Source: Mikania micrantha
Lineage: Eukaryota > Streptophyta > Magnoliopsida > Asterales > Asteraceae
Length of the DNA stretch: 64,000 nt
Assembly: GCA_009363875.1 (NCBI GenBank)
Contig: CM018683.1
Span: forward strand, 63,489,207 to 63,553,206
Reading direction: 5' to 3'
Both the position numbers and the translations under genes were made by a program. The notes under the pieces were generated by a model. It was not told the DNA's origin. It did no database searches and saw only the letters and a list, made by a program, of their open reading frames with translations. This document shows, one piece after another, positions 20,804 to 31,018 of this stretch (within the stretch, counting starts at the first letter, position 1; every line of letters starts with the position of its first letter).

Positions 20804-22901
20804 GGGGCGCGAGCTTGACTGTTCATTAGCTCATGGTGCTATTAATAAGTTTGAATATTTAATGCATTCATTATTATCATTGAACAAACATTCATTGAAT
20901 ACAAGGCATCATTACATACATTTAAAGAAATACAATGAAATACATTACAACTGAAATTTCAACATTATTTAAAATTAACTAAGTCCACTATGCTTATCCT
21001 ATGTGTTTGCCATAGTCCTCATATTAACCTGTTACATATGTAAAATAAATTTGAGTCAACTATATGCATAGTTGGTGAGTAACCCATACAGTTTATAGTA
21101 TACGTAAGAAAACTGATGCAATTCAATTAGACTACAAAGTTTAAATTCTAGCATACATATCCTACTAGTTTGCAATTAAGTTTATAGAATATCTCGTCTC
21201 CAAACTCGTATCAATACTTAGCTAAAAAGCTTAGTATATCTACAAGTATGCCATAGTTTATATCGTCTCCAAACTCGTTCCAATACCAAGCACAAAGCTA
21301 AGTATTTTCATAAGTCTGCCCATGATTGTACTTTTCGCCCTTTTAGCACATTTGACCTAAGTCAAAGCAAAGGTGGTATCTAACACGTCTTAGGCTACTC
21401 GGTATCGAATAACATAGAATAACACAGAATCACAAAGCAAGTAGTATCACATAGCAAAGAATCAAACCAAATAGACTAAAGGTATTGCATCTATAGAATT
21501 TGAATCTAGAATAACTTGGATTTTGAATACTGGCACATGTAACATCCCAAAACATCATGTGATATTCAAATGATTATTCTAAATCAATTAAGATATTTAT
21601 TTATTTGATTATTTAAAATCAAATAAATAAATGATTATTCAATATCCAGTAGGGTATTTATTTATTTGGTTATTCAAAATCAAATAAATAAACGATTATT
21701 CTAAATCAATTAAGATATTTATTTATTTGATTATTCAAAATCAAATAAATAAATGATTATTCAATATCAATTAGGATAGTTATTTATTTGGTTATTCAAA
21801 ATCAAATGAATAAACGATTATTCAAATATCAATTAGGATATTTATTTATTTAATTGATAAATAAATAAATAAATAATCCTAAATGAAAACTATTCAAACT
21901 TAGACATATCAATTAGGACTTCCATAGTATGCCATAGAAACTAGGATGACAAAATTGAACTCTAAGTACATAGACTAAGAAACTCTATTGCCTTTAGGTT
22001 AAGGTGTGCAAGCACGACTTTGTAAATCCTAGGCAACGATTCAAGTGACAAAGCTAGGACATCAAGTGAGTAATTCTATACTCCCTCTTTACATTTTTGT
22101 ACTTTTGGGATGTTACATATGCCAGTATTCAAAATCCAAGTTATTCTAAATTCAAATTCTATAGATGCAATGCATTTAGTCTATTTGGTTTGATTCTTTG
22201 CTATGTGATACTACTTGCTTTGTGATTCTTTGTTATTCTATGTTACTCTATGTTATTCTATGTTATTAGATACTGAGTAGTCTAAGGTGTGTTAGATACC
22301 ACCTTCGCTTTGACTTAGGTCAAATGTGCTAAAAGGGCGAAAAGTACAACTATGAGCAGACTTGTGAAAATACTTAGCTTTGTGCTTTGTATTGGAACGA
22401 GTTTGGAGACGATATAAACTATGGCATACTTGTAGATATACTAAGCTTTTTAGCTAAGTATTGATACGAGTTTGGAGACGAGATATTCTATAAACTTAAT
22501 TGCAAACTAGTAGGATATGCATGCCAGAATTTAAACTTTGTAGTCTAATTGAATTGCATCAGTTTTCTTACGTATACTATAAATTGTATGGGTTACTCAC
22601 CAACTATTCATATAGTTGACCCAAATTTATTTTACATATGTAACAGGTTAATATGAGGACTTGGCAAAGACATAGGATAAGCATAGTGGACTTAGTTAAT
22701 TTTAAATAATGTTGAAATTTCACTTGTAATGTATTTCATTGTATTTCTTTAAATGTATGTAGTGATGCCTTGTATTCAATGAATGTTTGTTCAATGATAA
22801 TAATGAATGCATTAAATATTCAAACTTATTAATAGCACCATGAGCTAATGAACAGTCAAGCTCGCGCCCCGACGTATTCCGTCATCAGTCGGGGCGTGAC
22901 A
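20804..22901 (+). mobile_element. LTR with a large inverted copy of its own 3' half
   Basis: An LTR-like unit runs 21538-22901 (TGTAACATCCC...GGGGCGTGACA, 1,364 bp). Directly before it, 20804-21551 is the reverse complement of about 22103-22875, so the region folds as a hairpin with arms of about 750 bp and a loop of about 550 bp. The terminus TGTAACATCCCAAAA is itself mirrored at 22103-22117. The LTR holds GTGAGTAATT (donor-like, 22066) and GTAACAG/GT (acceptor-like, 22646). The 3' end is related to the solo LTR at 17046. It is followed immediately by a Cassandra-like internal region. No target duplication was found. A similar arrangement occurs at 42334-44023. Confidence 0.8.
21565..21885. 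repeat. AT-rich tandem repeat in the LTR loop
   Basis: A unit of about 60 bp containing ATTTATTTATTTGATTATTC and its near reverse complement AATCAAATAAATAAA is repeated about five times, forming an array of small AT-rich palindromes at the apex of the large hairpin. Confidence 0.8.
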
Positions 22902-23253
22902 GATTGCTATCAGAGACACTCCTGTTCTACACGGGATGGTGGGGCAAACCTCATCGAGGACGATGAGTCCCTAAGGGGGGTGTATGTAACATCCTAGGCA
23001 ATCTCACATCGGCCGTGAACAGGAGAGATTCCTATCTCATAAGTAACAATCCGCCTCTTACATCACCAACGCGTTTTCGGCTTAGCTGGCTGTGGAGCAC
23101 ATGAAAACTCCACATTTAAGCGTGCTCGGGATGGAGCAATCCAGGGATGGGTGACCTCCTTAGGAAGTTTCACCCGGGCAGCCAAAGGCAAAACCGTGAG
23201 CTCCTAGTGGGCAAAGCGGACAATATTGGTGATAGACGGGGCCGGATGTTACA
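22902..23253 (+). mobile_element. Cassandra TRIM: internal region and 3' LTR with 5S rRNA-like domain
   Basis: 22902-22984 is a short internal region with a degenerate iMet primer site (TGCTATCAGAGAC) and a purine tract (CTAAGGGGGG). 22985-23253 is a 269-bp LTR (TGTAACATCC...GGATGTTACA). Its core, about 23095-23170, matches plant 5S rRNA (TTAAGCGTGCTCGGG, GGGATGGGTGACCTCC), the signature of Cassandra. AAAGCGGACAATATTG near the end is also typical. Cassandra has no genes and needs other elements for movement. Its own 5' LTR is missing; the unrelated LTR ending at 22901 stands in its place. Confidence 0.88.
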
Positions 23254-24001
23254 TAACATGTTTTGTTCTATAGGTAAAATACTCTTATCAAGAATCCTCA
23301 GGAAAGCTAGACTGGTCTCTCGTCAGGGATTATGAATCGCTTTCCTAGACAGGAGTCTCAACTACCGATATTCACCCTTCAAGTTACTACATGTCCATCT
23401 TAACAAATTTAATTCTAACGAGGTTTTAAATCAAAATTGAACATATAATAGAATAAAAAATAAGCAAATTGTTTTAACTCGTTTGAAAACATAAGGAATG
23501 GTATTCACAATTTGAATACCGGGTGACATATTAGAATCATTTTAGTTTGTTAAGTGTTTGAAATGATATCCTTTGGCCTATAAGTGATGATACTCTCATC
23601 AGAAATCCCTAGGAAAGCTAGACAGTTCTCACGGTACCTCGGGGATTTATACGAATAGCTTTCCTAGATAGGAGTTCCAATTAATGATACTACACTCTTC
23701 CAATTAGTACAAATCCACTTCACAAACTTAATTATAACGGGATCTTCAAATCAATATAGGAATTCGTATTTTGTCTAAGGAATAATATTAGACATTAAGT
23801 CTAATGAGTTTGAATTCCTATCGTCTAAAAATGGTTTATGCGTATGTAAGTTTGGAATAGAGTTTACTTGAAAGCAAATTGTAAGGTATTTACTTAAACT
23901 AAGCAATCCTCAATATAATAAGCTATCTTAAACTAAATCATTCTTAGCTAAGTGTAAGCAAATTTATGTTAACATCTATGGTGTTCCTCTATGGTAACAT
24001 G
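23254..24001. other. Non-coding DNA with a duplicated segment
   Basis: Two related stretches, about 23270-23430 and 23585-23745, share GAAAGCTAGAC, GCTTTCCTAGA, AGGAGT and a following ACTCTTCCAA/ACCCTTCAAG block, so they are a spaced direct duplication of about 160 bp. No coding frame of credible length. Confidence 0.5.
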
Positions 24002-24557
24002 TAGGGTTGTGTTTTTTTACCGAACCTGAAGAACCAACTCGAAAAACACCTAACCGAACCCAAAAAACCAGAACCCAAAGATACCCAACCCGAAAAAGCT
24101 ATTACCCGAACCCGAAAACTTAGAATGATTCTGTCCTTGGGTACCCACGAGGTTTGTTCGGTTATAACCGAAAAACCCGAACTAGGGTTCAAAGGTGCGG
24201 TAACATTTTTTGATTTTTGAAGCCTCTATATATTTTGAGATTGTTGAAGAAATGTATGTTTTGGTTAAACACATTTTAGTTATGTTTATGGTTAAACATT
24301 TGAAAATTTTAAGGTAATGTATGTTTTGGTTAAACATGTTTAATTTTATTTGTTTGAAAAATAGAATATATGTTTTTCAAGTATTACCTGAGAACCGTCT
24401 AACCCAACCAAATTAAACCCAAGAACCGGAACCCGAGAACCAATTAAACCGAAGTTAAATGGCTCGGTTCTTGGTTCCAATTTCATATTACAAAAAACCC
24501 GCATAACCCAACCCGAGCAACCCGAAACCCGACGACCCAACCCGAACAACACCCCTA
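24002..24557. mobile_element. hAT-like non-autonomous element (TAGGG family), member 1
   Basis: Begins TAGGGTTGTG and ends CAACACCCCTA. It is flanked by a perfect 8-bp duplication GTAACATG (23994-24001 and 24558-24565). The two sides are built of ACCCGAAC/AACCGAAC-like short repeats around an AT-rich centre with GTATGTTTTGGTTAAAC repeated. Open frames on the minus strand here are by-products of these repeats. Confidence 0.85.
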
Positions 24558-24565
24558 GTAACATG

Positions 24566-24710
24566 TATAAAATATAACACAATAGATATTGTATAGCACT
24601 TAGCACATAAGCACGTAATGAACATGCAATAATAATATGAGATAACTCATATTTGGGAAAGCTTAGTTATAGTCTAGGCTACCATTTTCTAATACCCTAA
24701 ATCCATATAA
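24566..24710. other. Short non-coding spacer
   Basis: AT-rich, with no feature recognised. Confidence 0.4.
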
Positions 24711-24935
24711 CTATGGCTCTGATACAATATGTCAAACCCAATAACCCAACAATGAAATATGTCAGGGCGCGATGTCGATTGTTCACTAGCTCATGGTGCT
24801 ATGTTAAAGTTTGAATAAATTATGAACCATTTCATGAAAGCATTCATTCAATCAACCAAATATTTAATAGTCATTACAATTATTGAATCCAAATCAAGTA
24901 GACAAAGTCTAAACAATTGTTTTATATAAAAGAAA
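24711..24935 (-). repeat. Remnant LTR end with primer site, reverse orientation
   Basis: On the minus strand the sequence from about 24935 to 24760 matches the 3' end of the LTR at 22901 (GCACCATGAGCTAGTGAAC, then GCGCCCTGACA). Further along is TGTATCAGAGCC (about 24712-24723), a degenerate iMet primer site. The spacing between them is larger than normal, so there has been local rearrangement. Confidence 0.65.
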
Positions 24936-25375
24936 AAAGTGTTGTGCATGAGTAAACCACATTAAAGACTAATGTTTAGGGCTGATTTTGATAGGGTTAA
25001 TTAGATTACCAAAATTAAGTTGTGTTATTATTTGATCTCAATCATACACACAAACACATAATGATTTCATCTTGTGAAAAGCTAATGTTAAACCATATTT
25101 GTACTATTTACCAGAAATTTTGAAACTAAATATGTGATTATTATTAAACCACATTAAAATTGTTTTTTTATTCAAACATTATTTTTTTATTAAATATAAT
25201 GTGAACCACATATCTTAAACAATTATGAATTAACACAAACACATAAAAGAACATATTGTTGTAGATGTATAATAAATGTTATGATAAAAAAACCCAATAA
25301 TTTAGGTTGATTTTGTTGAAATTATTTAGGTTATTGCAATTTAGGTGGGTTAAAAACAGAACATTGCCCTATATA
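24936..25375. repeat. Degenerate palindromic MITE remnants
   Basis: 24996-25060 resembles the right end of the palindromic element at 2300-2697 (AATTAAGTTG, TTATTATTTGATCTCAAT). The following DNA shares ATGTATAATAAATGTTATGA and GGTTGATTTTG with the same family, ending CCCTATATATATG. No genes. Confidence 0.5.
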
Positions 25376-25672
25376 TATGATTGGTAGTAAAATATGGGAA
25401 TAAAATATAACTCACTAGTATTTTTTAACCCATATAACTTTTTTAAGATCAATCCAAATCTTTCATTTTTTTTTCGAACATCATTTTAACTCATGCGTAA
25501 AACTTTCTTCTTTTGTATGTATTTGTGGATTCATCACCGTTTAAGAGTTAACATCGTTGTAAATTTTTGATTTAAATCATTGTAACTATTTTGATTAGGG
25601 GTGAGCAAAAAACCGAAAAACCAAACCGGAACCGAATAAAACGAAAAAACCGAACCGATTTGTAATCTTATT

Positions 25673-25715
<43 letters not shown>

Positions 25716-26285
25716 CTATTTCTATACTTACTTTACGAGATAAAAACAAATGAAGAGTCTACCGTATGAGATGATTAAGATTCAGATTAAATGAACTCTA
25801 CCATTTCAAAAGATGAAGATAGGAATTATTGCATATTTAATTATTTACTTTCTTTTTAATGTAAGAACATGATCATAATTATTTAGTTTTATTTTGATTA
25901 GTTTGTGTACGATTAATTAATTTAAAAATTATCTGTGGTTAAACATGTTTAAATGTTTAATATTTGGTGTGAGAATGAACAAAAAAAAGTTAAAAAAACC
26001 GAAAACAAACCGAAACCGACAAAAAAGCCCGAAAACCGAATGGTTCCTGATAACTAGAAACCGACTGTGTCGGTTTCGGTTTTAGACAAAAACCGAACCG
26101 AGCATACCTCTAATTTTGATACAAAATTACAACGTTGTTAACTGTTAAACAGAGATGAATTTACACAAGTAAATAAAAGAAGAAAGTATTATTCATGTGT
26201 TTTAATGGTATTCAAAGAAAAAAAAAGTGTTCTTAACTTAGACGGGTTAAACAAATACTAGTGAGTAATATTTTATTCCTATTCG
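25376..26285. repeat. Palindromic MITE split by a hAT-like insertion
   Basis: 25430-25590 and 26113-26275 are rough mirror images (TTCATCACCGTTTAAGAGTTAAC against GTTAACTGTTAAACAGAGATGAA), so they are the arms of a palindromic element into whose middle the 25596-26112 element inserted. An (AT)n run follows at about 26286-26322. Confidence 0.6.
25596..26112. mobile_element. hAT-like non-autonomous element (TAGGG family), member 2
   Basis: Starts TAGGGGTGAGC and ends GCATACCTCTA. It has a perfect 8-bp duplication ATTTTGAT (25588-25595 and 26113-26120). Ends are rich in AACCGAAAA/CGGTTTCGG repeats. An (AT)n microsatellite lies at about 25676-25710. Non-coding. Confidence 0.85.
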
Positions 26286-26324
<39 letters not shown>

Positions 26325-26328
<4 letters not shown>

Positions 26329-26705
26329 TAGATCGGTTGTCAACCCATCTTAATTGAGTAAACCCGATTAACTCCGACAAGATCAAGCCAAATCTTTCGT
26401 TTTTTGTTTTCATGATCTTTATTATACATGTAGAATACTATGTTATTTTATGTGTTTTGGCAAATTCATTACCGTTTGAGATTTAAAGTAAGTGTAAGTT
26501 TGCGTTACACTGTAAACATTTATTTACTGTAGCGACCACTTACACTGACGTAAGAACTCGAACGGTGATTAATTTGCATAAACACATAAAATAAAAAATT
26601 CTCGTACATGTATAATAAATATCATAAAAACGAAAAACCAAAAATTTGACTTGATCTTGTCGGAGTTAATCGGGTTTTTTCAATTAAGGTACGTTCTTAT
26701 TTGAG
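26325..26705. repeat. Palindromic MITE, intact
   Basis: The two halves are near-perfect reverse complements: AACCCGATTAACTCCGACAAGATCAA on the left against TTGATCTTGTCGGAGTTAATCGGGTT on the right, and TTATTATACATGTA against TACATGTATAATAAA, with GTGTAAGTTTGCGTTACACT next to the centre. It would form a hairpin with arms of about 180 bp. It sits just after an (AT)n run and about 570 bp upstream of the MYB start codon. Confidence 0.8.
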
Positions 26706-27278
26706 CCTAATACTATGTATATATATGTATATGTATATGTACACAAACATGCATATATATTGAAATTTCATGCATCGACTTTAGAAGCTAGATTCCCTCT
26801 TTTTCTGACAAAGGACATAAAAAATTTAAAAATCGTACATACATACGTACATGTATTAGAATGGTAAACACATATGATTTATATATTCACCAACCTATTA
26901 TTAAATAATAGAACGTAGAAACTAGAAAGACAATCAACTTTACTTAAATTACTTTAATACAAATAACTTTAAAAGTATTGAAAAGTCATCCAGTCATAAT
27001 TCACTCGTACGTACACATTTGACAAAGTCTATCTCTTTTCCTCCTCATCTTAAAAAGTTTAGACCAAGTTCACTTATTGACTAGTAACACACACTACGCA
27101 TTCACACACACACATAATTATATAATATAAATTGTGATTGTTAATGGCATATATTTAAGAAGTGATTGGCTACAACTTTATCTTGAATTATATCTGCATG
27201 TTAAGTTAGGTAGGTGCAAGGGATAAAAGATTATAGGGTTTTGTGTGTGAAACTGAAGTGTTGGTTTGGTTTGGTGTG
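26706..27278 (+). promoter_or_regulatory. Presumed promoter region of the MYB gene
   Basis: This is the sequence between the palindromic MITE and the MYB ATG. It is AT-rich with an ATGTATATGTATATG repeat near 26716. A TTGAC W-box-like core occurs near 27077. I cannot fix a TATA box or transcription start from sequence alone. Confidence 0.4.
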
Positions 27279-29403
27279 ATGGGTAGGTCCCCTTGTTGTG
27301 ATAAAACCAAAGTGAAGAGAGGTCCATGGTCACCTGAAGAAGACACCATTCTCAGGAACCATATTCAGAACCATGGCACTGGTGGCAACTGGATTGCCTT
27401 GCCTCACAAAGCAGGTATCTCTCTCTCTCTCTCTCTCTCTCCCTTTCTCTCTCTCTCACTCTCTATATATATATGTATCATGTATATATGTATGCATATT
27501 TGTATATTTATACAGTGCTGACTCATTTTATTAAAATATAAGCCCTATCTTAAAGCCTGTAAAATTAAGAAGCATCAAAATTTTGGGGTAAATCGATTTT
27601 GTTAGTACGTTATAACGGATTTTTATGTGGGGTTATACTTTTTTATTGTTTTAGTATTTCGTTTGTGATTTATACTACTCATTAATGAAAATCTATACTT
27701 TTTTGTGTCTCAAACTCGAAGTATGGAGCTGGAATTTTATATATTGTAGAAAAACTACCACGAATTTTATTATAGCTTTCGACCACCTAAAGACTTAGAG
27801 ATGTCCATATTTTGTGTATCTATGTGGGCAGTGTGTTTTTGTCTCTCTTGGAGAAGAGGGTCTTAATATTAGAGAAATTCGACAATAAATACCTGAAAAT
27901 CTATCGGATTGTGTACGAAATTACCATCCAAAATCAATATTTTTCTACTCTTTCGAGTTCAAGAACTTGATTAAAAGACGATAATCCAATATTAGAGTTG
28001 TCTGTGATACGAATTTCGAGAGAATTTTCTTATGTGTTTATGTTTTATGTATTAAACATCAACCAACCGCATGGCAGTTAATGACGTCTGGTTTTTGTGG
28101 GAGAATTCGCGGTTCAAAATCTCGGATCAAAGCAGTTCCGTTCATAAGAATTAAGCCGATTTCGTTTAGGTTTCAGGCCGTTGCCCCTACGACCCTGTAA
28201 GAGGGCGCAACCTCCTTGACCCTTTTATTTGGTCATTAGCTCAAAAATATTAAATGAGTGTGCACTCCGAATCTCTAACACTTAGTAAAAAACCTTCTTT
28301 AGTAAATCGAGGATGGCACCCTACTAATTTACTTTTTATTTATTTATTTTCCTTAATACTTTATCCTTTTAACTTTTTTTTTCTCGATAAATAACTTGAT
28401 TCAACTTGATGTAACAGGGCTAAAACGATGTGGGAAAAGTTGTCGACTAAGGTGGTTAAATTATTTAAGACCCGATATAAAGCTTGGAGGCTTTACCGAA
28501 GAAGAAGATAATATTATTTCATCACTCTATGTCAATATTGGAAGCAGGTCTAATATTGTTCATATATATTTTCATAGAGGACCGTTTAAAGTCTTGTTTT
28601 TCTATATAATTTCTTAAAAATAGTATAGTCGGTTTAGAAACATGTATATTATTAAGGTCTGATTTAAATATAAAAATTTTTCGCATGCAAAGTTTATAAA
28701 GTCTGCGTGATTCTGTAACGCAAGAACAATTAACAATTACATAACAACATTACACTGACTCCGTATAATTCGTGCTCAAATACAACTTTGTTAAAAAAAT
28801 AAACCCCTATGAATAAAACCAAAATAAAGTTTTTGCAATCTTTTTATCATACTTTTTTATGTTTATATGATCGTTGACTAAAATTTTTAAATATTTAGGT
28901 GGTCGGTCATAGCATCACATTTACAAGGAAGAACAGACAATGATGTCAAGAACCATTGGAACACCAAGTTGAAGAAGAAATTTTCAACATCAACACGTAA
29001 ATCTACCACCATCAACACCACTTCCATTACCCCAATGCAATTTAGTTCTTCATTGTCTTTACCTAAACAGGAATTTGACCAATATCAAATTACAAATAAT
29101 TCCATTTTAGATTACTCTACGAAGCCGGATCAACAACAACAATCAACGATATCATATTCAAATGATAATATCAGTATCAGTAACAGTAACAGTATCAGTA
29201 TCAGCAATAGTGTGGTATCTTTGCAAATGAATCAAGAATTGCCAAATAATGCACATCCAACTAGAAACGATGATTTCGCGTCGTGGTGTGACAATGGTTT
29301 GGTGATGGATGGAGAGGGTGATCTTTTGAATGGGAAATTCGATTTTGATCAAGTGATTGGTGAAGTTGCTAACTTTAACTATTCATCTCAATTATGGCTC
29401 TAG
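27279..29403 (+). CDS. R2R3-MYB transcription factor, subgroup 14 (Blind/RAX-like)
   Basis: Three exons: 27279-27414, 28418-28547 (the canonical 130 bp) and 28899-29403; introns of 1,003 and 351 bp with GT...AG ends, placed as in most plant R2R3-MYBs. The 256-residue product starts MGRSPCCDKTKVKRGPWSPEE. R2 (about 14-64) has Trp in RGPW, GNW and LRW. R3 (about 67-115) has Phe in place of the first Trp (GGFTEEED), then RWSV and HWNTKLKKK. GTGGNWIALPHKAG and IGSRWSVIASHLQGRTDND are close to the Blind/RAX/MYB36-MYB87 group, which act in axillary meristem initiation or root endodermis. The C-terminal half has a Ser/Asn-Ile repeat and an acidic stretch, and ends SSQLWL. Intact; expected to be a nuclear DNA-binding regulator. 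An ATG 12 codons upstream in frame (27243) lacks family support. Exact orthology is uncertain. Confidence 0.93.
27418..27460 (+). repeat. (CT)n microsatellite in MYB intron 1
   Basis: A CT-repeat run with interruptions starts a few bases after the exon 1 donor site and is followed by a short (AT)n run. Confidence 0.85.
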
Positions 29404-29608
29404 AGGGATCAAACATTGGTGGTAGATCTTTTCTTTTTCTATTTCTATTTCTATTTCTTTTGGTAGTCTTTTTATTTTTATATATATATATATTAAGCTT
29501 TGATTAGATGTATGCATGTATGTACATTATTAGCTATATTACATGAAACTAATAATTCCAAAATAACATGTTGTAATATTTTAGTAATTATACACGACTA
29601 TGTATTTC

Positions 29609-29614
29609 AATAAA
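29609..29614 (+). terminator. Candidate polyadenylation signal of the MYB gene
   Basis: AATAAA occurs about 205 bp after the stop codon in a T-rich 3' region, a plausible position for a plant gene. Plant signals are loose, so this is only a candidate. Confidence 0.45.
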
Positions 29615-29619
29615 GATTT

Positions 29620-30074
29620 ATAAATTTAGCATAATCAATTTTATAATATTTTATTAAACATAATAAATGCACAAGGTCAATAGCATGAGATATTCTTTTT
29701 ATTTATTTTATTTTATTTATTTTTTAGGAAAAATGGAGCCTAAATTTCTTCTAGAAAACTGTCATTTGATCGGAAATGCATAGGAAAATAATATTTGTCA
29801 TAAATGCGTAGTAGAAAAATATTGTCGGAAAAACATGGGAAATTTAAAAAAGATGTTTCGTGGAAAAACACCATTTTTACTTCCTCCAACTAGTCTCAGT
29901 GTGAAACCTTACAAATTCATTGAAATTTACCTTCCACGAGGTACAACGTGACATCAGTAAATGTGCAGAAAATGTACCCAAAAATATTCGGCGTGTGTTA
30001 TAAGTCTTGAATAGCTTGAAACGCAAACACCTTAGATAATATTTTAACCATTTACTCGAATTTATTGTTTTGGG
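29620..30074. other. Non-coding DNA downstream of the MYB gene
   Basis: No gene seen. GGAAAAA and TAGAAAA(C/T) phrases recur at 29720-29880 and suggest a degenerate short repeat. Confidence 0.45.
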
Positions 30075-30082
30075 TATACGTC

Positions 30083-30518
30083 CAGTGACGGACCTAGAAA
30101 ATTTTTTTATGGGGGTCGGATCACCCAAAAAATGATAAAACTAAATTAAATTGCATATACATAATAAACCATGTCAAATAATCAGCTCATTAATTAGGAT
30201 TATACAATAAAATTGGTTTTCTTTCGACATTTTATATTTTTAAGTGGGATATGACTGATTAGGTATTGAGTTAAATTATGAAATATTAACTGGGTTTAAC
30301 CACAAGTAATGTATATTGCGTTATTTGAGTATTATTTTATTATTTTTGGCTTTATAATGATTTTACATTGGTCTTCATTTGGTTCGTCAAATTTTCATTG
30401 GGGTCGGGGACACAATTTCTTGAGGGTCGGTCGAGATCGGATCGTATATGCAACATTAAAAATCAAAAGTTCATGGGGGTCGGTTGACCCCCATACACAC
30501 CTATTATGTACGCCTCTG
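30083..30518. mobile_element. hAT-like non-autonomous element (CAGTGACGG family)
   Basis: Left end CAGTGACGGACC; right end, reverse-complemented, CAGAGGCGTACA. The 8-bp flanks TATACGTC (30075-30082) and CATACGTC (30519-30526) match at seven positions. GGGGGTCGG and GGGTCGG phrases recur near both ends. No coding capacity. Confidence 0.78.
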
Positions 30519-30526
30519 CATACGTC

Positions 30527-31018
30527 TAAGCCTATCTCAGAAAACTACACAACCGGGTAACCCTTTAACCATGACTCAATAAATATGTCTTGGTCTAGAT
30601 TTGAATCAACACTGTCCTTTAAAAAGTTAAAGAGGTAACCACTAGCCTACTAGGATAGAAACACTTTAATTAGTAAAGATAATTTGTTTATTGTTAATCT
30701 AAACTAAATGCATCTTAAATCATTATATTCAATCATGAGATTGCTATTTAATTATTATAGTTTGTATCATATCTGATATTTGATAGTGTTACTAATAATA
30801 TATTAAAAACTTAAAACAATACTAAACAATCCGATCTGTACATGAAAGATTAACTGGTATATTAAAGTTAATGACAAAGTGTTTTTATTTGAATTTTTAC
30901 CAAACACCAAATTTGCTAGCTTAAAGCAAGTATTTATTTACCAAATACATTTATTAAATTAAACGGCGGTATTCTCACGTGTTTTCTACCCTTTGGGGGT
31001 GATCGTCCAAGGTCGGAC
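30527..31018. other. AT-rich non-coding DNA
   Basis: No gene or clear element seen between the hAT-like element and the reverse LTR. Confidence 0.45.

Noticed and set aside
23095..23170. 5S rRNA gene
   Set aside because: Only part of 5S is present and it is embedded in a TGTAAC...GTTACA LTR next to a primer site and purine tract, the known Cassandra arrangement.
27243..27278. Upstream in-frame ATG for the MYB protein
   Set aside because: The family starts at MGR(S/A)PCC; the extra 12 codons (MCETEVLVWFGV) have no counterpart in the subgroup.
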